Virus record (IMG/VR): IMGVR_UViG_3300010883_000302 | Span: 1 to 28,531 of that record | DNA: 28,531 nt | Origin: a virus | Direction: 5' to 3' (one strand) | Program-made: the position numbers and the translations under genes | Notes under the pieces: generated by a model | What the model was told of the DNA's origin: nothing | Seen by the model: only the letters and a program-made list of their open reading frames with translations | The model's database searches: none | Shown here: piece after piece, positions 1 through 7,100 of the stretch | Numbering within the stretch: the first letter of the stretch is position 1 | Layout: every line of letters starts with the position of its first letter

Positions 1-90
1 GAACGACTCATGAACAAGTTCATCAAGAACGTGGAGAAGGGTGTATGGGAGACCGACAGGCAGCCACAGACGCTTTCCAGCGCATCGTAA
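1..90 (+). CDS. 3' end of a plus-strand gene cut by the window edge
   Basis: An open frame runs from the first base to a TAA stop at 88-90 and encodes 29 residues ending ETDRQPQTLSSAS. The visible part includes the basic stretch MNKFIKNVEKGVW. Its last 46 bases overlap the next plus-strand gene, whose ribosome-binding site (GGAGAAGG) lies inside this frame; such overlaps are normal in compact phage genomes. Too little is present to name a family, and a chance open frame cannot be excluded. Confidence 0.35.
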   Translation, partial: ERLMNKFIKNVEKGVWETDRQPQTLSSAS

Positions 91-398
91 AGGGCTGCGT
101 GGCTCTTCGACTGAACCGACCCTCCATGAGGCTCTCAGAGCTTCTGGAGGACGTTAGGACCATCGACCTGTACCTGACCGGGAAGGCCAACAACCGCAAC
201 CACGACGAAGCGGCTGCGGAGGATTGCCTGATCGGTGGTGAGTGGATGGTCTACCTGTCTGATGGGGGCTACACCCGCCTCGTCATCGACCCTGTCCACG
301 AGGAGCAGTCCTTGCGCCTCACAGGCGGCAGCGGCTCTTCGACCTGGGAGGGGTGTCTGGGGCGTTACCGAGAGATCGGCGGGCGCTTCATCGTCTAA
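45..398 (+). CDS. Hypothetical protein, 117 aa
   Basis: I do not recognise this protein. The ATG at 45 follows a GGAGAAGG ribosome-binding site at close spacing, and no later ATG has a comparable site, so this start is preferred. The N-terminal half looks helical (residues about 5-45, with LSELLEDVRTIDLYL). The C-terminal half looks beta-rich and contains GGEWMVYLSDGGYTRLVID and a Gly/Ser loop (GGSGSS). There is no signal peptide or membrane segment. It converges with the minus-strand nuclease gene: the TAA stop (396-398) and the opposing TAG stop (395-397) share bases, so the two genes overlap by four bases with no room for a terminator. It may belong to a plus-strand unit that begins outside the window. 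Confidence 0.6.
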   Translation: MGDRQAATDAFQRIVKGCVALRLNRPSMRLSELLEDVRTIDLYLTGKANNRNHDEAAAEDCLIGGEWMVYLSDGGYTRLVIDPVHEEQSLRLTGGSGSSTWEGCLGRYREIGGRFIV

Positions 399-742
399 TA
401 GGGCTCCGCCTTGCCTTCGTTCATCAGCACATCGCTGAGGTTCTCACCGTTGTCGAGCCATATCTCAACGATGTAACGCCCGAACTTGCCTGCCTTCGAG
501 GTTGAGATCGAGAACTTGAAGCCCGATGGGAACCGCTGGGTCAACTCTGCTTTCAGGTCAAGACCCGCCTTCTTCTCCGCAGGGGTGACGCCTCTCCTCA
601 AGGCGGTCTCTGGAGCGTCGATACGAGCCAAGCGGTAGTGTCCCCTGACAAGGACGCTCTGGCCGAGGTCCACAATCAACTCAACGGTGTCTCCGTCGAG
701 CCACCGTACCACCTCTGCACTGTACCTATTCGATTCGTACAT
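395..742 (-). CDS. Thermonuclease-like (SNase-fold) nuclease, 115 aa
   Basis: This is a compact staphylococcal-nuclease-like protein. By analogy with the family it would be a calcium-dependent phosphodiesterase cutting DNA or RNA. Key motifs are in order: LDGDTVEL (residues 15-22), YRLARIDAPE (36-45), GKFGRYIVEI (85-94) and the C-terminal LSDVLMNEGKA. By eye, D18, R37, D42, E45 and R89 match the catalytic and metal-binding residues D21, R35, D40, E43 and R87 of staphylococcal nuclease. The ATG at 742 is chosen because it follows GATTGGAGG, whereas the longer frame to 952 has no site and would overlap the divergent gene at 802. There is no signal peptide, so it should act inside the host cell. 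Only 59 bases separate it from the divergent plus-strand gene, so both promoters must lie there or further away. Confidence 0.85.
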   Translation of the reverse strand: MYESNRYSAEVVRWLDGDTVELIVDLGQSVLVRGHYRLARIDAPETALRRGVTPAEKKAGLDLKAELTQRFPSGFKFSISTSKAGKFGRYIVEIWLDNGENLSDVLMNEGKAEPY

Positions 743-801
743 CGAGCCTCCAATCACCTGTCCATAGACAACATAGGTAGACCACCGGAAAGGATTCCTT
801 G

Positions 802-1065
802 ATGCACCCCTGCACCCATTGCCAAGGATTTGGCTACGTTCAGGTCTACTGGACCGTGGTGTTCCGGGTGTACTGCGACTGCGAGGCAGGCTCCAAAAGA
901 ATCCAAGATGTGCGGGGGGCCTTAGAGGAAGTTGGGATTGACCCTGACTCACCTGAGTTCCGATGGATCAGGAAAGCGGATGTCCCTAACCCTTATCAAA
1001 GGGATGCCGCCAAGAGCCAAGAGCCCTCTTGCGCTGACGCGGTTTCAGACGACGAAGAAACGTGA
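802..1065 (+). CDS. Small cysteine-rich (zinc-finger-like) protein, 87 aa
   Basis: The ATG at 802 follows GGAAAGGA; an in-frame TTG immediately before it is less likely to be the start. The N-terminus holds C-x2-C-x-G-x-G (CTHCQGFGY, residues 4-12) and, about 15 residues later, CDCEAG. The first motif resembles one half of a DnaJ-type CxxCxGxG zinc repeat, so a small zinc-binding fold is likely. The C-terminal half is acidic and without a recognised domain. The last 80 bases overlap the 3' end of the convergent deformylase gene. The protein could be a small regulatory or chaperone-like zinc protein, but the role is unknown. Confidence 0.55.
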   Translation: MHPCTHCQGFGYVQVYWTVVFRVYCDCEAGSKRIQDVRGALEEVGIDPDSPEFRWIRKADVPNPYQRDAAKSQEPSCADAVSDDEET

Positions 1066-1480
1066 TGCCGTCCAGGTGGTCAAGCTCGTGTTGAAGACAG
1101 ACGGCCCCAAGGCCGTCGAGACGCTCCACGCACAGTTCACCTTGCTCGTCGAGGTACTCAACATCCACGAAGTAATGCCGAGTCACAGGAACCATAAGAC
1201 CAGGGAATGACAGGCAACCCTCACTGAACAGGATCTTACGCTTGGACCGATTCACGATGACGGGGTTGATGAGGGCGGTCAGGCTCTCGCCAGGGTAGAA
1301 CTGGACCAGACACACTCGCATGTCGAGCCCGACTTGATTGGCGGCCAGGCCGATGCCTTGGTCACGATCTGCCACCGCCCTCATCTGTTTGATGAGTTCC
1401 AGTATCTCTGAAGTGACTTTGGCGACCTCTACACAACGCTTCATCAAGCGTTCGTCCGGCCAGTAGACCAGGCGCATCAT
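986..1480 (-). CDS. def: Peptide deformylase, 164 aa
   Basis: This enzyme removes the formyl group from the N-terminal methionine of new proteins. All three family motifs are present: motif 1 GIGLAANQVG (residues 42-51), motif 2 EGCLSFPG (87-94) and motif 3 QHELDHLDG (130-138). The expected metal ligands are C89, H131 and H135, with E132 as catalytic base and Q49 also conserved. The length is normal for a compact deformylase. The start is taken at the ATG at 1480, six bases after the AGGGG of the ribosome-binding site; a TTG two codons upstream is less likely. The upstream gene's TAG stop runs into this AGGGG, which suggests translational coupling. Phage-encoded deformylases are known, notably in marine phages. 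Here the gene sits at the tail of the virion gene block. Confidence 0.95.
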   Translation of the reverse strand: MMRLVYWPDERLMKRCVEVAKVTSEILELIKQMRAVADRDQGIGLAANQVGLDMRVCLVQFYPGESLTALINPVIVNRSKRKILFSEGCLSFPGLMVPVTRHYFVDVEYLDEQGELCVERLDGLGAVCLQHELDHLDGITFLRRLKPRQRKRALGSWRHPFDKG

Positions 1481-1489
1481 CAACAACCC

Positions 1490-1849
1490 CTATTTTATGA
1501 ATCTCGCGGTCATACCAGCCGCTGCACCCGCTCCGCCACTGCCCAACTCATAGACATCCGAGATGTCCTCCACGAGGACGGTGAACCCAGAGTCCGGGTC
1601 CGTACCCTGCATCAAGGCGTAGATGCGAGAACCCAGGTTGTAGCCCGCGTCGATGAGGTAGGTGTAGGAGTAACGACCCACGTCGTCTTCCACAGTGCTC
1701 ATCACAGTCCCCGCGTCAACCAGGTCAACACGCTCGCCATCCTCATCGAACGTGAAGACTTCGATGGTGGCATCTTCTACCGCCACCCGTTCGTTCAAGG
1801 CATCCAAGAAGAGAACATGGAAGGTTACTTTTTCGCCCGCTGAGGCCAC
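1490..1849 (-). CDS. Beta-rich hypothetical protein, 119 aa, probably virion-associated
   Basis: The start is GTG at 1849, placed after GAGGAG. The sequence reads as one beta-sandwich-like domain: VTFHVLFLDALNERVAVED near the N-terminus, VGRYSYTYLIDAG in the middle and a flexible Gly/Ala tail (GSGGAGAAAG) before the end MTARFIK. The pattern of a modifier domain with a 'Y-x-Y-x-Y' strand resembles Ig-like or carbohydrate-regulatory folds in phage structural proteins, but I cannot name a family. It sits between a neck-like protein and peptide deformylase and is coupled to the latter. The leader carries two alternative hairpins (1866-1904). Confidence 0.75.
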   Translation of the reverse strand: MASAGEKVTFHVLFLDALNERVAVEDATIEVFTFDEDGERVDLVDAGTVMSTVEDDVGRYSYTYLIDAGYNLGSRIYALMQGTDPDSGFTVLVEDISDVYELGSGGAGAAAGMTARFIK

Positions 1850-1865
1850 TGCACACTCCTCGTCG

Positions 1866-1904
1866 GCGGGGAAGGTTGGTCTCCCCGCTCACAAAAGAGG
1901 GGAG
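1866..1904 (-). promoter_or_regulatory. Pair of mutually exclusive hairpins in the leader of the 119-aa gene
   Basis: On the minus-strand RNA, CTCCCC (1904-1899) can pair with GGGGAG (1886-1881). Alternatively the overlapping GCGGGGA (1888-1882) can pair with TCCCCGC (1872-1866). The middle arm is shared, so only one stem forms at a time. The second stem ends shortly before the ribosome-binding site GAGGAG. There is no T-run, so neither is a standard terminator. The arrangement resembles an attenuator or translation switch, but function is inference. Confidence 0.4.
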
Positions 1905-1956
1905 GATAGCCAAACAACTCAGACAGCTACTTCTTGCCCTTGCCGTCCAACCGGGC

Positions 1957-2853
1957 TTAGAGGAAGTTCCTGGGTCCCAGGACACCACGTCCCACATGAG
2001 GACCGAAGGCAGACCGGATCCCGATTCCGTACTTGGGCTGCTTCAAGCCCCGCATGATCTTGACCGTCCTGGACTTGGCTTCAGTGGCTATGTTGAACTG
2101 ACTCTCCGAACTGGTCTTGAGCATCTCGTACTTGCTCGACTTCTCCAGAGTCAGGCTCACACCTCCAATGGAGTAATCGAACTCATCCGCTGTCCAGTTG
2201 GCCATAAGGGCAAAGCAGGCGTGGCCGAGAGCTGACCAGAGCACGGCGGTTCTCCAAACGGGCTTGTACTTGACGAGCCTTCCTACCGTGTTCAACTCCT
2301 CGGTCTCGGGCGGGAACATGTTCCACCAATCAAGTGCTCTCTCGATGTACTCAAGCAGCTCAGCATCCTCCCAAATCTGACCGAAAACACGACTGTATTG
2401 GCCTATGGACCCTTCGTGCTCGGGCGGCCTGAAGTGGTAGAACTTGTCCGGGTTCTGGTCACGGAGGAGTAGCCGGAGCTTGTTGATCATCGACTGCTCG
2501 GAGTCTGAGTAGAGCGAGGCTTCCAGTGCGGACGACTCCACCACCGCGAACTCTTGAACGACCTGCTGGTCTGGACTTCCAGAGAACTCCTTGAACGTCC
2601 ATCGGATTCGGTATGCGCCGGGTGTGGCTGCGGGCGGCACCAGTAGCGCCGCGTAATACTCCCCGACTGACGGGTTCACAGGAACCCGCTCCGCCGAACC
2701 GATGAGGACTTCCTCTTCAGGGGGTCCAGGATCCACAAAGAAAATCCCATAGGAGATGCTCGCGGCGTTGGCAGCGTTCCCCGACGAGTTCGTCAAGAAC
2801 ATGTCCAAGTCTCCGCGACTAAGCTCGGTTCCGGGACTCCATGCAACAGCCAT
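1957..2853 (-). CDS. Virion structural protein, possibly neck/head-tail connector-like, 298 aa
   Basis: The ATG at 2853 follows AGGAGGTAGAT. Residues about 1-105 are beta-rich and look like a small Ig-like or carbohydrate-binding-like module (GTELSRGDLDMFLTNSSGN, then PSVGEYYAALLVPPAATPG and YRIRWTFKEFSG). The rest is helical: INKLRLLLRDQNPDKFYHFRP leads to a Trp-rich helical segment (RALDWWNMFPPETEEL), a hydrophobic segment (WSALGHACFALMANW) and a C-terminal SYSIGG-like turn with basic helices. The pattern of a helical body that begins with LRLLLRDQNPDKF recalls minor head or neck proteins of large phages, but this is a recollection rather than a search. The C-terminus is Gly/Arg-rich (GPHVGRGVLGPRNFL). 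Confidence 0.7.
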   Translation of the reverse strand: MAVAWSPGTELSRGDLDMFLTNSSGNAANAASISYGIFFVDPGPPEEEVLIGSAERVPVNPSVGEYYAALLVPPAATPGAYRIRWTFKEFSGSPDQQVVQEFAVVESSALEASLYSDSEQSMINKLRLLLRDQNPDKFYHFRPPEHEGSIGQYSRVFGQIWEDAELLEYIERALDWWNMFPPETEELNTVGRLVKYKPVWRTAVLWSALGHACFALMANWTADEFDYSIGGVSLTLEKSSKYEMLKTSSESQFNIATEAKSRTVKIMRGLKQPKYGIGIRSAFGPHVGRGVLGPRNFL

Positions 2854-2862
2854 ATCTACCTC

Positions 2863-3372
2863 CTACATCTTGATTCTGACATCGTTGCTCAGAATCATCT
2901 TGTCAGTGGCAACAGCAAAGCCGACCCGAAGCTCAACGTAGCCCTCGTCTTCGCTGGGTTCATGTGTCACCTCACCTGCCACATGAGAAAGGTAAACGTC
3001 TTCACCGGGTACGAGGTCCTCGTCGTCAGTGACCTGGGGGTCGGAAATCTGGGTTCCGCGCATGGTCATGACAATGGGCCGACCGCCTCCAGAGATGTCG
3101 TTGACCTGGAACCCAAGAAACATGCTCGGGTTCCCAGTCTCAACATGTGAGGAGCAGAGTTGGAACTCCTCATCGTCCTCTGCGTTGAGCACCAGGCAGA
3201 CGGCCTTTCCTGCACCGAAGACAACAGGGATCTCAATCTCCTCGCCAGTCTCAGGGTCAATGACCGTCTGGGTCTCCGGGATGGTGGTTGAAGAGGTGAT
3301 GAGGGTTCCTGTCCCACCGCCAACTCCGCCGCCGCCAGCACCGCCCCCACCTGGTGGTCTCGCAATCGGCAT
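2863..3372 (-). CDS. Capsid-fibre/decoration-like protein with DUF2190-like C-terminus, 169 aa
   Basis: The N-terminus is a glycine-rich linker (PPGGGGAGGGGVGGGTG), then a low-complexity Thr/Ile stretch. The C-terminal part contains VPGEDVYLSHVAGEVTHEP and ELRVGFAVATDKMIL, the pattern seen in DUF2190-like and other phage proteins that decorate heads or fibres: a value set on the virion, then V-G-x-A-x-x-x-x-K-I-x-L. The ATG overlaps the preceding stop as TGATG, with GGAG ten bases upstream, so it is coupled to the membrane protein gene. No membrane segment is present. It is probably a virion surface protein, though a tail-fibre accessory is equally possible. Confidence 0.7.
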   Translation of the reverse strand: MPIARPPGGGGAGGGGVGGGTGTLITSSTTIPETQTVIDPETGEEIEIPVVFGAGKAVCLVLNAEDDEEFQLCSSHVETGNPSMFLGFQVNDISGGGRPIVMTMRGTQISDPQVTDDEDLVPGEDVYLSHVAGEVTHEPSEDEGYVELRVGFAVATDKMILSNDVRIKM

Positions 3373-3680
3373 CAGTCTGACTCCAACCGTTGGATGGCTG
3401 TGTCAGCGGCGTAGCACCAAGCGGCTGAGCCTAAGGCTGCGCCGAGAACCTGGACTCCAGAGGCCCAGGTCAATGCCGGGGTCCCAGAGGCGGCCCAGAA
3501 CCCGAACCAGGTCAACCAGCCACAGTGGAAACCCATGCAGTACGAGCACGACAAGAGCCTGTCGAAGAACGAGGTCTTCTCCCCGCTCTCCATGAACGCC
3601 TTGCTGTAAAGGAAGGGCAGCTTGTTCACCAAACCGAAGCACAGGCCATAGGCTATGAACGCCCCATACAGAATATACAT
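3372..3680 (-). CDS. DUF1360-like small membrane protein, 102 aa
   Basis: Three hydrophobic segments are visible: YILYGAFIAYGLCFGLV near the N-terminus, a central one around CMGFHCGWLTWFGFWAA, and a C-terminal one around VQVLGAALGSAAWCYAA. The short motif LLSCSYCMGFHCGW matches the C-x-x-C-x-G-F-x-x-G/A-x pattern of DUF1360-type membrane proteins, whose function is unknown. The ATG at 3680 follows AGGAG at good spacing. A longer frame starting at 3716 would add a very basic leader without a site and overlap the upstream gene. It would insert in the host inner membrane, in a block otherwise made of virion genes. A lysis or superinfection role is possible but unsupported. Confidence 0.75.
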   Translation of the reverse strand: MYILYGAFIAYGLCFGLVNKLPFLYSKAFMESGEKTSFFDRLLSCSYCMGFHCGWLTWFGFWAASGTPALTWASGVQVLGAALGSAAWCYAADTAIQRLESD

Positions 3681-3690
3681 TGGTCTTCTC

Positions 3691-4005
3691 CTACTTCTTC
3701 CGCGCCTTACGGACACGGGGGGTGGACTTGGAGCGTGGAGGCTTATCTGAGCCGCCTGGGAGGATGCGACAGCACGAGGTGCTCGCTGACTTCTGGAAGA
3801 TTTCCACGGTGTCAGGAACCCCGTCTTCGTCGCAGTCCCAGCCGATGTCCAGCTTGATGTCGTCGAGTGCCGTCAGGAGCAGATTCCGCTCCGCCGTGAT
3901 CTCTTCACTCCGCATCCCTGAGTTGAACCTCTTCTCCACATCGAGAAGACGCCGGATGGCTGTTCCCAGGCCCATCTTTATGAACTTGTCAGACGTTTTT
4001 GCCAC
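3691..4005 (-). CDS. Hypothetical protein with a D-x-D-x-D-G calcium-loop-like motif, 104 aa
   Basis: The start is GTG at 4005, after GGAGG with five bases of spacing. Residues 1-50 are helical and charged (FIKMGLGTAIRRLLDVEKRF, then AERNLLLTALDDIKLDI). They are followed by DCDEDGVPDTVEIF, which has the D-x-D-x-D-G-x-x-D spacing of calcium-binding loops in thrombospondin type-3 or EF-hand-like repeats, here as a single copy. The C-terminus is very basic (PPRSKSTPRVRKARKK). I do not recognise a family. It is the first gene downstream of the fibre terminator and probably starts a new transcript or is reached by read-through. Confidence 0.6.
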   Translation of the reverse strand: MAKTSDKFIKMGLGTAIRRLLDVEKRFNSGMRSEEITAERNLLLTALDDIKLDIGWDCDEDGVPDTVEIFQKSASTSCCRILPGGSDKPPRSKSTPRVRKARKK

Positions 4006-4089
4006 TGTCGCCTCCGCTACTCCAAGGGGAAGATACCCGCTTCACCTGATGCTGTTGATAGGACCGCCAACGGAGGACAACTAATCAGA

Positions 4090-4129
4090 ACAAGAAAAGC
4101 CCCCCGAACCACAAGGGTCCGAGGGGCTT
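4090..4129 (-). terminator. Rho-independent terminator after the fibre gene
   Basis: On the minus strand, AAGCCCCTCGGACC (4129-4116) pairs with GGTTCGGGGGGCTT (4110-4097) as a 14-bp stem with two G-U wobbles and a 5-base loop, followed by TTTTCTT. The plus-strand version would have two A-C mismatches, so the signal is directed at minus-strand transcription. It ends the fibre transcript. Confidence 0.85.
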
Positions 4130-4160
4130 GAAAAGGTTTGAGACCTGCCCTCAAGGGGAA

Positions 4161-4186
4161 GGTTGTAGGACCGAAGCCCTACAACC
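4161..4186 (-). other. UUCG-tetraloop hairpin just after the fibre stop codon
   Basis: On the minus-strand RNA, GGTTGTAGGGC and GTCCTACAACC form an 11-bp stem (one G-U) closed by the very stable C(UUCG)G tetraloop. It begins about 11 bases after the fibre stop codon and has no T-run. It lies just before the terminator at 4090-4129. A 3' mRNA-stabilising or processing element is the likely role; that is inference. Confidence 0.6.
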
Positions 4187-4197
4187 ACCCAGAGAGA

Positions 4198-7100
4198 TTA
4201 GTTCTTGTAGTGGAAGTGCTTGCCCACGGTAATCTGAACCATGACAGCCACGGTAACCATGTTGCCGTTTCCGTCATCCTCCTGCCACGGGAAGGAAGCC
4301 ATGACCTGTCCGATCTCGGTGACGTAAGCCCCCGGAACCTGAGAGATCACATCATAGGTAGTCAGCGAACCAGGCTCGGAAGCCGAGATGTACATCTTGG
4401 TTCCTCGACCGGGCATGTTTGGCGCGGCGTAATCCCCACCAACAGACGCAAGGTCCACCCGAATCAATGCCTGCATTCCGTCCATCACCATAGCCTGAGG
4501 AGTAGAAGACATCGGTCCTTGGACCTCTGACTCCACCACCTGGCCGTAGCACATGTAGTCTGACTGGGCGTCCATCCTGTACACCTTGCCATCTTCCCGC
4601 AGTGAACTGAGTTCACCTTGACCAATGTTCTCACCAGCTTCAAGATCCGGTGATCCATCGAGGATGTTGATACTCCGCATCATCGGAGTATGCGGACCCA
4701 TCGGGTTCAGGATGATGTGCTCAGACGAGATCGACAGACCGAACTCCACCTGAGTGAGAGTAGACACCGAGTCCTGGTCGCCTCCACTATTGTCATGGAA
4801 GTAACGCAGTTCCAACTCAGCACCAGTCTGGGGTGTCGTGTACTCTTCCTGGAAGGTAACCTCAGCCTCGTAGAACTTGGTGATGTCCGACTCACCCAGG
4901 GTGAAGAGACGGTCGCCGTCCTTCGCTCTGAGCTTCCCATTCTCATAGAAGATGGAGCCTTCAACCACAGCGGCGTCAGAACCGTCATGCTCGTCCACTG
5001 CCAGCCGAAGCAGACCAGTGTTCACTCGCTGAGCGAAAGCATCCCGGAAACGAGTACCAGCCTCACCGAGATCCTGAGCGTCAGCGTTCAGCACCTTGAT
5101 GGTACGGTTGGTCCACATGTCAGCAGCGTCAACAGGGATCTGAAGGGCATCAGAGCCTTGGCTCAAGTCGTCCCGACCGTGGATGACTCCACCGTGGTTG
5201 ATCTCGAAGCCACCTTCAGCGTGAATCCCAGCGGATAGGCTGAGCTGTCCAGCATCAAGCGTTGCGTGAACGTCTCCGTCCCCGTAGCCTTCGCCTGCCT
5301 CGAAACCAGCGTAGAACTGGCTGCGTGCCCGAACCTCGCCAGCAACATCAAGGATACCGACTGCACGACCACCTGCCGAAATCACCATGTCACCATGAAG
5401 ATCAGCCTGTGGCGAGAAGTCGTCTGTTCCGGCAGCGTAGTTGCCATTGCAGTTCAAGTGGTATCGGTTATTCGGTGAATCCCAACCCCACTTGAACTCG
5501 TCACTTACCTCCAGGAAAGGCAGCTTACTCGTACCGCCAGCGTAGATAGCCTTCTCAGAGCGGATTCCGAGCGACGCGGTGTCCAAGGCCCACTGAGGCA
5601 CTGCGCCGATGTTGGCATCGCCAGCAACGTCCAGCTTACCACTGCTCTGGTCCTTGGCTTCCAAGGACACATCGCCCTTGATAGCCACCGTAGGCGTGTA
5701 GAGGTTTAGACCCGAGTCGAAACCAGCCTCCGCCTTGAAGACGTTCTGCATCCCCATTGCTGTGAGAGAGGAATCGCCCCCCACCGTGAGGGACCCAGTG
5801 ATGCCTGCATTACCATACAGGCCCGTGTTCCCATTCACATCCAGGTCACCAGTCAACTCAGTCTTACCCTTGTAGGTAAAGAGATTGTCGCCTGTGGTGT
5901 TACCCTGGTAGTTAGGTTGAGCAATCTTGAGGGCGTAGTCACCAGAGAAGGTGCCATCTCCATTGTCGATGGCCTCACTATCCCAGGCGACCATTGCACT
6001 CGCCTGAGCTTTGAGGCCCCTGCGTGTTCCGATGTGCCCATCAGCGTCGATACTATTGGAAGACTGCCCCTCACCGATTTTGACGGAGGCGTCACCATTG
6101 ACGACTTCTTGGTTGGTAGGAGAACCGAGTGTTGCGTCACCAGAGACACCCATGTCGCCAGTGAAGGTCGAGGCTCCGTCCATCCGCAAGGTAGCGGTGT
6201 TGTATCCCAGTCCACCGTCGTAGGTGCTCAGTACCTCGAAGTTGGTGGCGTCGGTGGTGGCGTTGTAACTTCCGCGAAGGCTTCCGTTAGCTTGAACAGC
6301 GTCCCAAGATCGGATCATCCCACCCGCAGTAATCTGACGAGCAGACACAATGTCCGCGCCAGTTTCCGTCAGGAGGTCACCCACGGCTGAGAAGTCACCA
6401 ACTCGGAGAGCAGCCTCATCGGCAGCATCCTTGTCAATGGTCACCTTGGCCTGGAACCCAGCCGCAAGTTCAGCAGTTAGCGACCCTTGGAGAAGGGTGT
6501 CTCCAGCCGTGACAGTCAGACCAGCGTCAAGCTGAGCCAAACCAGCCGTGACAGTCAGACCATCCTTAGCCGAGATGAGCTTCTGAGCCTCAAGAAAGCC
6601 TTGAAGCACTGTATCACCAGCAACGTCCAGAAAACCGCTCGCGTCCCGAGAGGCAGCAACCACAAGGTTACCCTTGAGGCTCACCTCAGGCGTGTAGTCC
6701 TGGTTCTGCTCGTCGTAGTTCTTCGAGGCAGTAAGAACATACTCGTCAGCCACCGTCTCAGTAAACTGGGCATCTCCATCAGCTTCGAGGCTGGCAGAGA
6801 AGTCAGCACTCTCGGCGACCATGTCACCCATCGCGATGATCTTTCCAGCACGCAGTTGCGTGTAGGAAGCGTTCGCCGCTTCCATGTTGCCAACCGAGTC
6901 CTCAGAGACATCACTTGCGATGATGTACTCCACCTCAGCAGCCGCCAGCCCGTCACCACCGATGACGTTGAACCAAGCACCACGCCACTTATCAGAAGCA
7001 CCGTCGTTGTACTTGGACTTCAGACCGGAGTCTTTGATGTCCGAAGCGTCCTGGTCCTTGAGCAACTCAATGATGCTGTCAGAAAGCTGGACCGTCTCGG

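Noticed and set aside
743-801. Divergent promoters between the nuclease and the Cys-rich gene
   Set aside because: Promoters are expected here, but no convincing -35/-10 pair could be read on either strand. TTGTCTATGG on the minus strand only loosely resembles the promoter-like motif.
1905-1925. Third copy of the promoter-like motif upstream of the 119-aa gene
   Set aside because: Only TTGTTT is shared (GAGTTGTTTGGCTATCC). The rest does not match, so chance is likely.
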